DNA from: DASWUD01 sp036401755
GTDB taxonomy: Bacteria; Pseudomonadota; Gammaproteobacteria; Thiohalomonadales; Thiohalomonadaceae
Direction of reading: 5' to 3'
Assembly: GCA_036401755.1 (NCBI GenBank)
Contig: DASWUD010000055.1
Coordinates: 1-11,698 of the forward strand
Length of the DNA: 11,698 nt
Shown here: in pieces, positions 1 through 6,160 of the stretch
How the letters are laid out: every line of letters begins with the position of its first letter
How positions within the stretch are numbered: position 1 is the first letter of the stretch
Made by a program: the position numbers and the translations under genes
The notes under the pieces: model-generated
The model's database searches: none
The model's input: the letters and a program-made list of their open reading frames with translations, nothing else
Told to the model about the DNA's origin: nothing

Positions 1-237
1 TTCTCCTTGGCATCCTTGCCGAGGCTTCATTCTAATTTAACTAGTGGAAATAGGTATACTGTCCCCGGAATTCCCGGCAATAAAAATAGATGGCACTGCA
101 CTGAGTGTGTCGGAGAGCAAGCTTCTAAATGTGCTCGAATCTCAAAATAATCGCTCAAGCATGTGCTTAGGGAAAGCTCGATTGGAGTTCCTCAAAGAGC
201 GGCAAAGGCTGTAATAGATCATCCAAGGCCCGTTGTC

Positions 238-271
238 GTAGGATAGGCAAAGCACAGCGCGACCATCTTAC
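238..271. repeat. Degenerate intergenic palindromic repeat, copy 1
   Basis: The segment begins GTAGGATAGGCAAAG and ends GACCATCTTAC. Its ends are imperfect inverted repeats of each other around an AGCACAGCGC core. It resembles the widespread gammaproteobacterial intergenic repeat that reads GTAGGATGGGCAAAGCGCAG followed by a CCCATC arm; this is recalled, not searched. Several mismatches suggest an old decaying copy. It lies in opposite orientation to the related fragment at 341-371. Confidence 0.5.
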
Positions 272-340
272 ATAGTGTGATTGAGCCTTCCTTGCTCTTG
301 ACGGTCTGGTTGCCGTTGGCACTGCAAAAGTGTGGTGGCT

Positions 341-371
341 GGTAGATTACGCTACGCTCCATCCACCCTAC
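341..371. repeat. Degenerate intergenic palindromic repeat, copy 2
   Basis: The segment reads GGTAGATTACGCTACGCT followed by CCATCCACCCTAC. The arms GGTAGAT and ATCCACC pair with one mismatch. It closely resembles the common proteobacterial intergenic repeat of the form GGTGGATTACGCTACGC with an ATCCACCCTAC arm (recalled from memory). The final CCTAC faces the GTAGG start of the copy at 238-271, so the two fragments form an inverted pair about 70 bases apart. Confidence 0.55.
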
Positions 372-504
372 ATTCCATCGGGTACGTTATCAGCGACTCC
401 GTAACTTCCTGACATCAGAGAGCGACTGTTGCTCGGCCAGCGCAAGGAACACTAAACGCGGCACACGTGCCGATGAGCATCGTGTATCATTCCCGGCCAT
501 GATG

Positions 505-534
505 TTGACTGCCACAATCGTACCTCCCCATATT
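505..534 (+). promoter_or_regulatory. Possible sigma70 promoter of the AmpG-like permease gene
   Basis: TTGACT at 505-510 matches the -35 consensus at five of six positions. An 18-nt spacer leads to CATATT at 529-534, which matches the -10 consensus at four of six. Transcription would start near 541, leaving a leader of about 55 nt. The match is modest and the region is AT-rich, so chance is possible. Confidence 0.35.
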
Positions 535-595
535 TCACTCGCCGCTGATATGGCTATGAAACTCTCTGGCTTTCGAGCTGCGTTGTGAGGCAAGA

Positions 596-1948
596 GTGAT
601 AAGCGTGTGGCAGCAGCTCTTCACCAGGCGCATGCTCATCTGCGTGTTTACCGGCTTCACTTCCGGTCTGCCGCTCTTCCTGCTGCTCAATCTGGTACCC
701 GCCTGGCTGCGCACGGAACAGGTGGATCTCAAGACCATCGGTCTGTTCGCGCTCATCCAGTTTCCCTACACCTGGAAGTTCGTCTGGTCACCGCTGCTCG
801 ATCGTTTTGTGCTGCCCGTGCTGGGACGCAGACGCGGCTGGATGCTGCTCACGCAGATCGGTTTGTTCGCTGCCATTTCCGCCCTCGGTTTCGTTCCCAC
901 CGGCGGTTTGCTGCCACCCCAGGTAGTCTGGGAGCCCCTCTTCTTTGGTCTCTCCTATCCGCTGGTCGAGTGGGTATCCGTGATGGCCTTTTTTACCCAT
1001 CCGATCACCGTCATCAGCTTCCTGTTGGCCTTCTTGAGCGCTACGCAGGATATCGCGCTGGATGCCTATCGACGGGAGTTGTTGAGCGACGCCGAACTGG
1101 GACTGGGCAATGCGATCCATGTGAACGCCTACCGTATCGCCGGATTGGTGCCCGGCTCCCTGTCGCTGATCCTCGCCGATCTGCTGCCCTGGAGCACGGT
1201 CTTCATCGTTACCGCGCTGTTCATGCTGCCCGGCATGGCGATGACGCTGCTGGTCAGTGAACCGCACCGCGCCGCGCCGCCCAGGACGCTGCGCGAGGCG
1301 GTGGTGGAGCCGTTCCATGAATTCATTAACCGGCAGGGGTGGAGCAGCGCACTGACCGTGCTCGCGTTCCTGCTCTTCTACAAGCTGGGCGACAGCATGT
1401 GTACGGCGCTCGCTACCCCTTTCTATCTCGATATGGGCTACTCCAAAACCGACATCGGACTCATTGCCAAAAATGCAGGGCTGTGGCCCTCCATTATCGG
1501 CGGCATGCTCGGCGGATTGTGGATGGTGAAGATCGGCATCAACCGCGCGCTGTGGTTGTTCGGGGTAGTCCAGTTGCTCTCCATCTTTGGCTTCGCCTGG
1601 CTAGCTTCGCTTGGTCACCACGCCGAAATTGGCGCGCTCGAGCTCGCCCAGCTGGCGCTGGTCATCGGGCTGGAGGCGCTCGGCGTCGGCCTCGGCACCG
1701 TCGCCTTCGTCGCCTTTATCGCGCGCACCACCCACCCGGCCTATACCGCCACCCAGTTCGCCCTTTTCACCAGTCTGATGGCGATGCCGCGCACCTTTGC
1801 TAACGCGGCGACCGGTTGGCTGGTAGAGTCGCTGGGCTGGCCCAGCTTTTTTCTGCTTTGCGCGTTGCTGGCCATCCCGGGCATGCTGCTGCTATTCAAG
1901 GTGGCGCCTTGGAGCCCACGGCTGAACCGAGCAATTGATCAGCTCTAA
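596..1948 (+). CDS. AmpG-like MFS permease
   Basis: This is a 450-residue polytopic inner-membrane protein of the major facilitator superfamily, closest by eye to AmpG, which imports anhydromuropeptides during cell-wall recycling. AmpG-type landmarks are visible. They include SGLPLFLL near residue 23, the IGLFALIQFPYTWKFVWSPL block at 48-67, TQDIALDAYRREL at 150-162, FYKLGDS at 261-267 and a TPFYLDMGYSKTDIG block at 274-288. Hydrophobic segments suggest about 12 or more membrane helices; E. coli AmpG is somewhat longer at 491 residues. The GTG start at 596 is chosen because GAGG at 587-590 sits 5 nt upstream. A second in-frame GTG at 605 is too far from it. The gene stands alone, with 120 nt before the next gene. 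Family membership is secure, but the substrate is inferred: AmpG-like paralogues may carry other glycopeptides. No ampD, nagZ or beta-lactamase gene is in view. Confidence 0.85.
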   Translation: MISVWQQLFTRRMLICVFTGFTSGLPLFLLLNLVPAWLRTEQVDLKTIGLFALIQFPYTWKFVWSPLLDRFVLPVLGRRRGWMLLTQIGLFAAISALGFVPTGGLLPPQVVWEPLFFGLSYPLVEWVSVMAFFTHPITVISFLLAFLSATQDIALDAYRRELLSDAELGLGNAIHVNAYRIAGLVPGSLSLILADLLPWSTVFIVTALFMLPGMAMTLLVSEPHRAAPPRTLREAVVEPFHEFINRQGWSSALTVLAFLLFYKLGDSMCTALATPFYLDMGYSKTDIGLIAKNAGLWPSIIGGMLGGLWMVKIGINRALWLFGVVQLLSIFGFAWLASLGHHAEIGALELAQLALVIGLEALGVGLGTVAFVAFIARTTHPAYTATQFALFTSLMAMPRTFANAATGWLVESLGWPSFFLLCALLAIPGMLLLFKVAPWSPRLNRAIDQL

Positions 1949-2068
1949 TCCGTTTCAGCACACTCTCCTCATGACCCTCATCGACCCACACTGTTCCGCC
2001 GCGGCGTATGCGCTACGCTCTTCGCGATTCGTGCGCACGCGCACTTCAATACAACCGGAAGCCCAGAC

Positions 2069-2332
2069 ATGATGGCGTGTCGCGCCGGTTGCGGCGCCTG
2101 TTGTATCGCCCCCTCCATCTCCTCAGCGATCCCGGGGATGCCAGACGGCAAGCCGGCCGGGGTGCGCTGCATTCAGCTCGATGCGCAGCTCCGCTGTCTG
2201 CTCTGGCGCGACCCACGGCGTCCGCGCGTATGCAGCTCCTTTACTCCCACACCGGAGTGCTGCGGCGAAAAGCGTGAGCAGGCGATGCGATACCTGTCAC
2301 AGCTGGAGGCTGCAACCGCCAGCAGCGGCTGA
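2069..2332 (+). CDS. yeiW: YeiW/YkgJ-type (UPF0153) cysteine-cluster protein
   Basis: This small cytoplasmic protein of 87 residues matches the E. coli YeiW type by eye. The opening CRAGCGACCIAPSISS and the following IPGMPDGKPAGVRCIQLD are the family hallmark. Nine cysteines lie at residues 4, 8, 11, 12, 34, 43, 55, 64 and 65, with a CxxxCxxCC cluster at the N terminus. The family is annotated as zinc- or iron-chelating, but no biochemical function is established, so metal binding here is inferred. The length agrees with YeiW (about 84). Start 2069 is followed immediately by a second ATG at 2072; GGAA at 2057-2060 could serve either, and E. coli YeiW favours a short N terminus like the second. 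The stop is 14 nt before the channel gene, so co-transcription is likely. The 120-nt gap upstream contains a short GTGCG-CACG-CGCAC hairpin at 2031-2044. Confidence 0.85.
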   Translation: MMACRAGCGACCIAPSISSAIPGMPDGKPAGVRCIQLDAQLRCLLWRDPRRPRVCSSFTPTPECCGEKREQAMRYLSQLEAATASSG

Positions 2333-2346
2333 TAGAGTAGTCCGCC

Positions 2347-3906
2347 ATGGAAAATCAATTCGCGATACCCGTCTGGCAACAGGTATTTCACTTTGCCTGG
2401 AGTTTGCCGCTCTATCCACTCACCGCGCTACTGGCGGTAATGGCGCTGATCCTGCTGCGCACACGACCCGGCAATCGGCGCATCCTCGTCAACACCTTTG
2501 GCTTCTATCTGGTCAGCGGCAGCGGGCTGCTGCTGAGCGGCCTGCTCGCGGTGAACGGGCAGCTGGCCTTCGCCACACCGCTGCACAACTTTTTCATGCT
2601 CACTCTGGGCATGGCGGCGATCCGGCTGGGTGGCCTGTTCCTGTTCCGCCTGCTGTTGCCGGTGCTGCGCATCCGCACCCCGAGCTTCATGGAAGATATT
2701 CTGGTGATCCTCGCCTATGTGGCGTGGGGATTGATCCGTTTGCGCTATGCCGGTCTCGATCTGGGCAGCATCGTCACCACCTCGGCCATCCTCACTGCGG
2801 TGATCGCCTTCTCCATGCAGGACACCCTTGGCAACATCCTCGGCGGCCTGGCGCTGCAAATGGACAACTCCATCGCCATCGGCGACTGGATCAGCGTCGG
2901 TGACATCAACGGCCGCATCGTCGACATTCGCTGGCGCTCGATGCTGATCGAGACACGCAACTGGGAGAGCGTGGTGGTACCCAACAGCGTGCTGATGAAG
3001 AACCAGTTCAGCGTGCTGGGGCGGCGCAGCGGCCAGCCCACCCAGTGGCGCCGCTGGATCTGGTTCAACGTCCCCTACACCATCGCCCCCAACCGCGTCA
3101 TCGAGGCGGTGGAGGAGGCGCTGCAGAGCGCCACCCTCCCCGGTGTCGCGGCCACGCCGCAGCCCAACTGCGTAATGATGGAGTTCGATGCCAGCGCCGG
3201 GCGTTATGCGGTGCGCTACTGGCTCACCGATCTGGCCGCCGACGATCCGACCGACTCCGCGGTGCGCGTGCTGATCTACGCGGCATTGAAACGCGCCGGC
3301 ATTCCGCTCGCCTTGCCGCAGCAACAGCTGCACTTCGCGCAGGACAACGAGAACCTCAAGGCGGCGCGCCGTGCCCGCGAGATCGCCGCGCGCATGGAGT
3401 GGCTCGACGGCATCGATCTGTTCCACAGCCTGACGGTCGAGGAGCGGCGCACCATCGCCGAACATCTGGTGATGACCCCGTTCGCGAAAGGTGACGTGAT
3501 CACCCGCCAGGGGGCGGTGGCCCACTGGCTCTATCTCATCACCGAGGGGCAGGTCGAGGTGGTGCTGGAGGGCCCAGACGGCCAGCGTCATGCGGTGACG
3601 CAGCTGGCGGCGGGTGACATCTTTGGCGAAATGGGGCTGATGACCGGAGAACCACGCCGCGCCACCATCGTGGCGTGCGTCGATACGCTCTGCTATCGGC
3701 TCGACAAGAGCTCTTACGAGAAGGTGCTGCTCGCCCGCCCCGCCCTGGCCGAGGATCTGTCGCGGGTGATGGCCGACCGCCGGCTCGGGCTCGAAACGGT
3801 GCAGCACCAGCTGGACGAACAGACCCGCCAGCAGCGGCTGACCAGCCAGCAGTCGGAACTGCTGCAGAAGATCCGCCACTTCTTCGGCCTGAGCACCCCC
3901 TCCTGA
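2347..3906 (+). CDS. MscS-type ion channel with C-terminal cyclic-nucleotide-binding domain
   Basis: This 519-residue inner-membrane protein joins a mechanosensitive channel core to a cytoplasmic nucleotide sensor. Hydrophobic segments lie at about residues 18-37, 51-69, 81-106 and 117-133. The MscS pore helix follows at about 141-170 (TTSAILTAVIAFSMQDTLGN, then GGLAL). The beta domain holds GDWISVGDINGRIVDIRWRS at 179-198 and VVVPNSVLMKNQFS at 209-222. A CAP-type cyclic-nucleotide-binding domain spans about 355-475. Its phosphate-binding cassette at 426-440 keeps the key glutamate (FGE, E428) and arginine (PRRAT, R437), so binding looks intact. The last 40 residues are rich in Gln and Glu and may form a helix or coiled coil. 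Known relatives (bacterial cyclic-nucleotide-gated channels) respond to cAMP more than to tension; which applies here is unknown. The ribosome site before ATG 2347 is weak, consistent with translation coupled to the cysteine-cluster gene. Confidence 0.9.
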   Translation: MENQFAIPVWQQVFHFAWSLPLYPLTALLAVMALILLRTRPGNRRILVNTFGFYLVSGSGLLLSGLLAVNGQLAFATPLHNFFMLTLGMAAIRLGGLFLFRLLLPVLRIRTPSFMEDILVILAYVAWGLIRLRYAGLDLGSIVTTSAILTAVIAFSMQDTLGNILGGLALQMDNSIAIGDWISVGDINGRIVDIRWRSMLIETRNWESVVVPNSVLMKNQFSVLGRRSGQPTQWRRWIWFNVPYTIAPNRVIEAVEEALQSATLPGVAATPQPNCVMMEFDASAGRYAVRYWLTDLAADDPTDSAVRVLIYAALKRAGIPLALPQQQLHFAQDNENLKAARRAREIAARMEWLDGIDLFHSLTVEERRTIAEHLVMTPFAKGDVITRQGAVAHWLYLITEGQVEVVLEGPDGQRHAVTQLAAGDIFGEMGLMTGEPRRATIVACVDTLCYRLDKSSYEKVLLARPALAEDLSRVMADRRLGLETVQHQLDEQTRQQRLTSQQSELLQKIRHFFGLSTPS

Positions 3907-3934
3907 AACCGCGCTACTTTTTCTTCCTTACCTG

Positions 3935-3962
3935 TTGATCCCCCATGGTGACTGTGTAATCA
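3935..3962 (+). promoter_or_regulatory. Probable feoAB promoter
   Basis: TTGATC at 3935-3940 and TAATCA at 3957-3962 are separated by 16 nt, giving a reasonable sigma70-type -35/-10 pair. The start site would fall around 3969, right at the edge of the Fur box at 3970-3990, the classical place for repression. TTGAT is also an FNR half-site, but the matching ATCAA half is absent at the right spacing, so oxygen control by FNR is not claimed. Confidence 0.5.
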
Positions 3963-3969
3963 TCACTCA

Positions 3970-3990
3970 AAATGAGAACATTTCTCATTT
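3970..3990. promoter_or_regulatory. Fur box upstream of feoAB
   Basis: The sequence is a perfect inverted repeat: 9-bp arms AAATGAGAA and TTCTCATTT around the three bases CAT. The central 19 bases agree with the published Vibrio-type Fur consensus AATGANAATNATTNTCATT at 14 of its 16 defined positions (consensus recalled). The site lies 24 nt before the feoA start, overlapping the likely transcription start. Fur with Fe2+ would therefore repress feoAB when iron is abundant. The operator is seen; regulation is inferred from family knowledge. Confidence 0.85.
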
Positions 3991-4013
3991 AAGATTTTTC
4001 AAGGAACCCGTTT

Positions 4014-4274
4014 GTGACGCTCGAACAACTGCCCGTGGGGCACAAGGCCCGCATCGCCGCGCTGGAAGGCGACGATAGCCTGCGTGCGCGCATGTTCGCC
4101 CTCGGCCTGCGCACCGGGCGCGAGGTGCTGGTGATCCGCCGCGCCCGCCTCGGCGGACCGCTGCAGATCCGCATCGGCAGCACGGATCTGATGATACGGC
4201 GCAGCGAGGCGCGGCTGATCCGCCTAGTGGATGAGGTGGCCACGATCTTCCCGACCGCTGCCTCCGCCGGATAA
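4014..4274 (+). CDS. feoA: Ferrous iron transport protein A (FeoA)
   Basis: This is an 86-residue cytoplasmic SH3-like protein that works with the FeoB importer, probably by modulating its GTPase or complex assembly. The family pattern is clear. It opens with TLEQLPVGHKARI, then LRARMFALGLRTGREVLVIR at about 23-42, a LGGPLQIRIGSTDLMIRR strand pair at about 46-63, and ends just after the last strand. The length matches standalone FeoA (75-85 residues). The GTG start at 4014 has AAGGA at 4001-4005, 8 nt upstream. The stop is only 2 nt before feoB, so the two genes are clearly one operon under the Fur box at 3970-3990. Confidence 0.93.
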   Translation: MTLEQLPVGHKARIAALEGDDSLRARMFALGLRTGREVLVIRRARLGGPLQIRIGSTDLMIRRSEARLIRLVDEVATIFPTAASAG

Positions 4275-4276
4275 CC

Positions 4277-6058
4277 ATGAAACGGATCGCCCTGCTTGGC
4301 ATGCCCAACACGGGCAAGTCCACCTTCTTCAACCGACTCACCGGTGCGGTGGCGCGCGTCGGCAACTGGCCCGGCATCACCGTCGAACTGCTCGATGCAC
4401 GCATCCTGCTCGGCGCGGAGATGGTGGAGGTGGTCGACCTGCCCGGCATCTACAACCTGCACGGCTACAGTGAAGACGAGCAGGTGGTGCGCCACTTCCT
4501 GGAACACAACCCGGTCAACCTGCTTTGCGTGGTGGCCAACGCCGCGCAGCTCGACCGCCAGCTCTCACTGGTGCTGCAGCTCAGGGAGTTGGGGTTGCCG
4601 ATGGTGCTGCTGCTCAACATGATGGACGAGGCGAAGCGCCTCGGCATTGCGGTGGAGCAGGAGAAGCTGGAAAAGGCACTGGGGGTGCCGGTCATCCCAT
4701 TGAGTGCCAAACACGGTCAGGGTTTCCCCTGGGCCAAGGGGATGCTGGAAAAGTCGCTGCTGGGCACCCAGGCGCAGAGCGCCGATCCGGCCAAGTTTGC
4801 CCACGACGACGAGCTGGAGCATGAGCTGGAAAAGCTGGTGAGCGAAACGGTGCATACACCGATCCAGATGACGCCCACCCTCACCTGCCGCATCGACCGC
4901 ACCCTGCTCCACCCCTGGCTGGGGCTGCCGCTGTTCCTGCTCAGCATGTATCTGCTGTTCGAGGCGGTCTACACGGTGGGCACGCCGCTGCAGGACGGGG
5001 TCGAGTGGTTGCTCGGGCTTGCCAAGCAGTCACTGATCGAGCCGGCCCTGGCCGGCACTTCGCCGGCACTGCAGAGCTTCCTGCTGGAGGGCGTCTATAA
5101 CGGCGTCGGCACGGTGCTCTCCTTTCTGCCGATTATCGTGCTCTTCTTCCTCTTCATGGGAGTGGTGGAGGATAGCGGCTATCTGTCGCGCGCCGCGTTC
5201 CTGATGGACGCCTTCATGGGGCGCCTCGGTCTCGATGGCCGCTCCTTTGTCATGCAGCTGATGGGCTTCGGTTGCAACGTACCGGCGCTGATGGGCACGC
5301 GGGTGATGCGCTCGCGCGGGCTGCGCCTGCTCACCATGCTGATCATCCCCTTCTCGCTCTGCTCGGCGCGCCTGCAGGTGTTCGTCTTTCTCACCACCGC
5401 GGTCTTTTCGCCCCAGACCGCACCGTTCGTGCTGTTCAGCCTCTACGTGATGAGCTTCTTCGCCGCCTTCCTCACTGCGCTGCTCTATCGCCGCAAACTT
5501 CCCAACAGTGAGCCGCTGCTGCTGGAGCTGCCCCCCTATCGGCTGCCCACCGCACGGCAGATGGTCAACCGCGGCTGGCATGAGGCCAAGCACTTCGTGC
5601 GCGACGCCGGCGGCTTCATCCTGCTCGGTGTGGTGGCGGTCTGGTTTCTCACCCACTATCCGTTCAGCGCCACGCCCGCCGGCGCCGACACGCTGGCGGG
5701 ACAGATCGCCGGCTGGATGGCGCCGCTCTTCGCCCCGCTCGGTATCGACAACCTGATGAGCATCGCCCTGCTGTTCGGCTTCGTCGCCAAGGAGGTGGTG
5801 GTGGGTGCGCTGGCGGTGATCTACGGCACCAGCGAAGGGGCACTGGCCGGCATCATCGCCACCCAGCTCACCTGGATCGAAGCCTACAGTTTCATGCTGT
5901 TCGTGCTCATCTACACCCCCTGCCTCTCCACCATCGCGGTGATGAAACAAGAGTCGAAAAGCTGGCTCTTCACCTTTGTCGCCGTCGTCTGGCCCCTCAC
6001 CCTCGCCTGGCTGGTAAGCTTCATTTTCTATCAGGTCGCGACACGGCTCGCCGCCTGA
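4277..6058 (+). CDS. feoB: Ferrous iron transporter FeoB, compact form
   Basis: This is an inner-membrane Fe2+ importer with an N-terminal GTPase. The G domain is complete: G1 GMPNTGKS at 8-15, G2 threonine T35 in PGITVE, G3 DLPG at 54-57, G4 NMMD at 114-117 and G5 SAK at 143-145. The membrane part starts near 208 and holds the conserved gate elements GFGCNVPALMGTR (331-343), PFSLCSARL (358-366), GFVAKEVVVG (501-510) and YTPCLSTIAVMKQE (546-559). At 593 residues it is much shorter than E. coli FeoB (773). The helical GDI spacer after the G domain is cut by about 70 residues. The loop between AKEVVVG and the TPC motif is about 41 residues instead of well over 100. The protein ends right after FYQVA, without the E. 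coli C-terminal extension and its cysteines. No feoC follows. All key motifs are intact, so it should be functional. Confidence 0.95.
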   Translation: MKRIALLGMPNTGKSTFFNRLTGAVARVGNWPGITVELLDARILLGAEMVEVVDLPGIYNLHGYSEDEQVVRHFLEHNPVNLLCVVANAAQLDRQLSLVLQLRELGLPMVLLLNMMDEAKRLGIAVEQEKLEKALGVPVIPLSAKHGQGFPWAKGMLEKSLLGTQAQSADPAKFAHDDELEHELEKLVSETVHTPIQMTPTLTCRIDRTLLHPWLGLPLFLLSMYLLFEAVYTVGTPLQDGVEWLLGLAKQSLIEPALAGTSPALQSFLLEGVYNGVGTVLSFLPIIVLFFLFMGVVEDSGYLSRAAFLMDAFMGRLGLDGRSFVMQLMGFGCNVPALMGTRVMRSRGLRLLTMLIIPFSLCSARLQVFVFLTTAVFSPQTAPFVLFSLYVMSFFAAFLTALLYRRKLPNSEPLLLELPPYRLPTARQMVNRGWHEAKHFVRDAGGFILLGVVAVWFLTHYPFSATPAGADTLAGQIAGWMAPLFAPLGIDNLMSIALLFGFVAKEVVVGALAVIYGTSEGALAGIIATQLTWIEAYSFMLFVLIYTPCLSTIAVMKQESKSWLFTFVAVVWPLTLAWLVSFIFYQVATRLAA

Positions 6059-6077
6059 TCTTTCCCCCCGCTACCCA

Positions 6078-6095
6078 AAAAGGGTTAGCCCTTTT
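6078..6095 (+). terminator. Terminator-like hairpin after feoB
   Basis: AAAAGGG (6078-6084) and CCCTTTT (6089-6095) pair perfectly around a TTAG loop, 20 nt after the feoB stop. The stem is short, and the T run is part of the stem with only four Ts. This makes it a modest intrinsic terminator, plausible because a new gene with its own ribosome site follows. Confidence 0.5.
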
Positions 6096-6160
6096 GCCTC
6101 GTTGCAGCCAAAGACACAGTGATCGATTCTGCTGGGGTTCGTCTCTTCTGCAGGGTCATC

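Larger units (their letters stand above)
1..595. other. Gene-poor, relatively AT-rich region upstream of the permease gene
   Basis: This 595-base stretch has no convincing gene. Its base composition is clearly more AT-rich than the GC-rich DNA from 596 onward. It contains an imperfect hairpin at 5-24 (arms CCTTGGC and GCCGAGG, one G-U pair), which might be the tail of an upstream terminator but has no clean T run. The palindrome GGAATTCC lies at 67-74. Two degenerate palindromic repeat fragments sit at 238-271 and 341-371, and a promoter-like sequence at 505-534. A 56-codon open frame (GTG 44 to TAA 212-214) has no ribosome binding site and is not called. A 67-residue minus-strand frame at 390-593 also lacks any family resemblance. 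The mix of repeats and decayed open frames suggests an old insertion or degraded accessory DNA at the edge of a core block; this is inference. Confidence 0.6.

Noticed and set aside
3..35. Possible C-terminal tail of a gene cut by the window edge
   Set aside because: Only ten codons precede the TAA; a second reading frame is also open from base 1 to 147, so the edge cannot be interpreted.
550..588. Leader peptide before the permease (12 residues ending at TGA 586-588)
   Set aside because: Its stop lies close to the permease ribosome site, but there is no ribosome site of its own, no codon pattern suggesting attenuation and no hairpin pair.
390..593. 67-residue minus-strand open frame upstream of the permease
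   Set aside because: It has no resemblance to any family I know, starts at TTG without a ribosome site and lies in AT-rich repeat-bearing DNA.
2031..2044. GTGCG-CACG-CGCAC hairpin as a terminator after the permease gene
   Set aside because: It has a five-base stem and no T run; it lies just before the next gene's ribosome site.
2428..3879. 483-residue minus-strand open frame
   Set aside because: It lies wholly opposite the MscS-cNMP gene, has a His/Gln/Arg/Asp-rich composition typical of antisense shadows in GC-rich DNA, and shows no family motifs.
3935..3970. FNR site for anaerobic control of feoAB
   Set aside because: TTGAT is present, but the matching ATCAA half at four bases' distance is not.
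5030..5950. 306-residue minus-strand open frame
   Set aside because: It is antisense to the membrane domain of FeoB; its composition is rich in His, Gln and Glu and no family is recognised.
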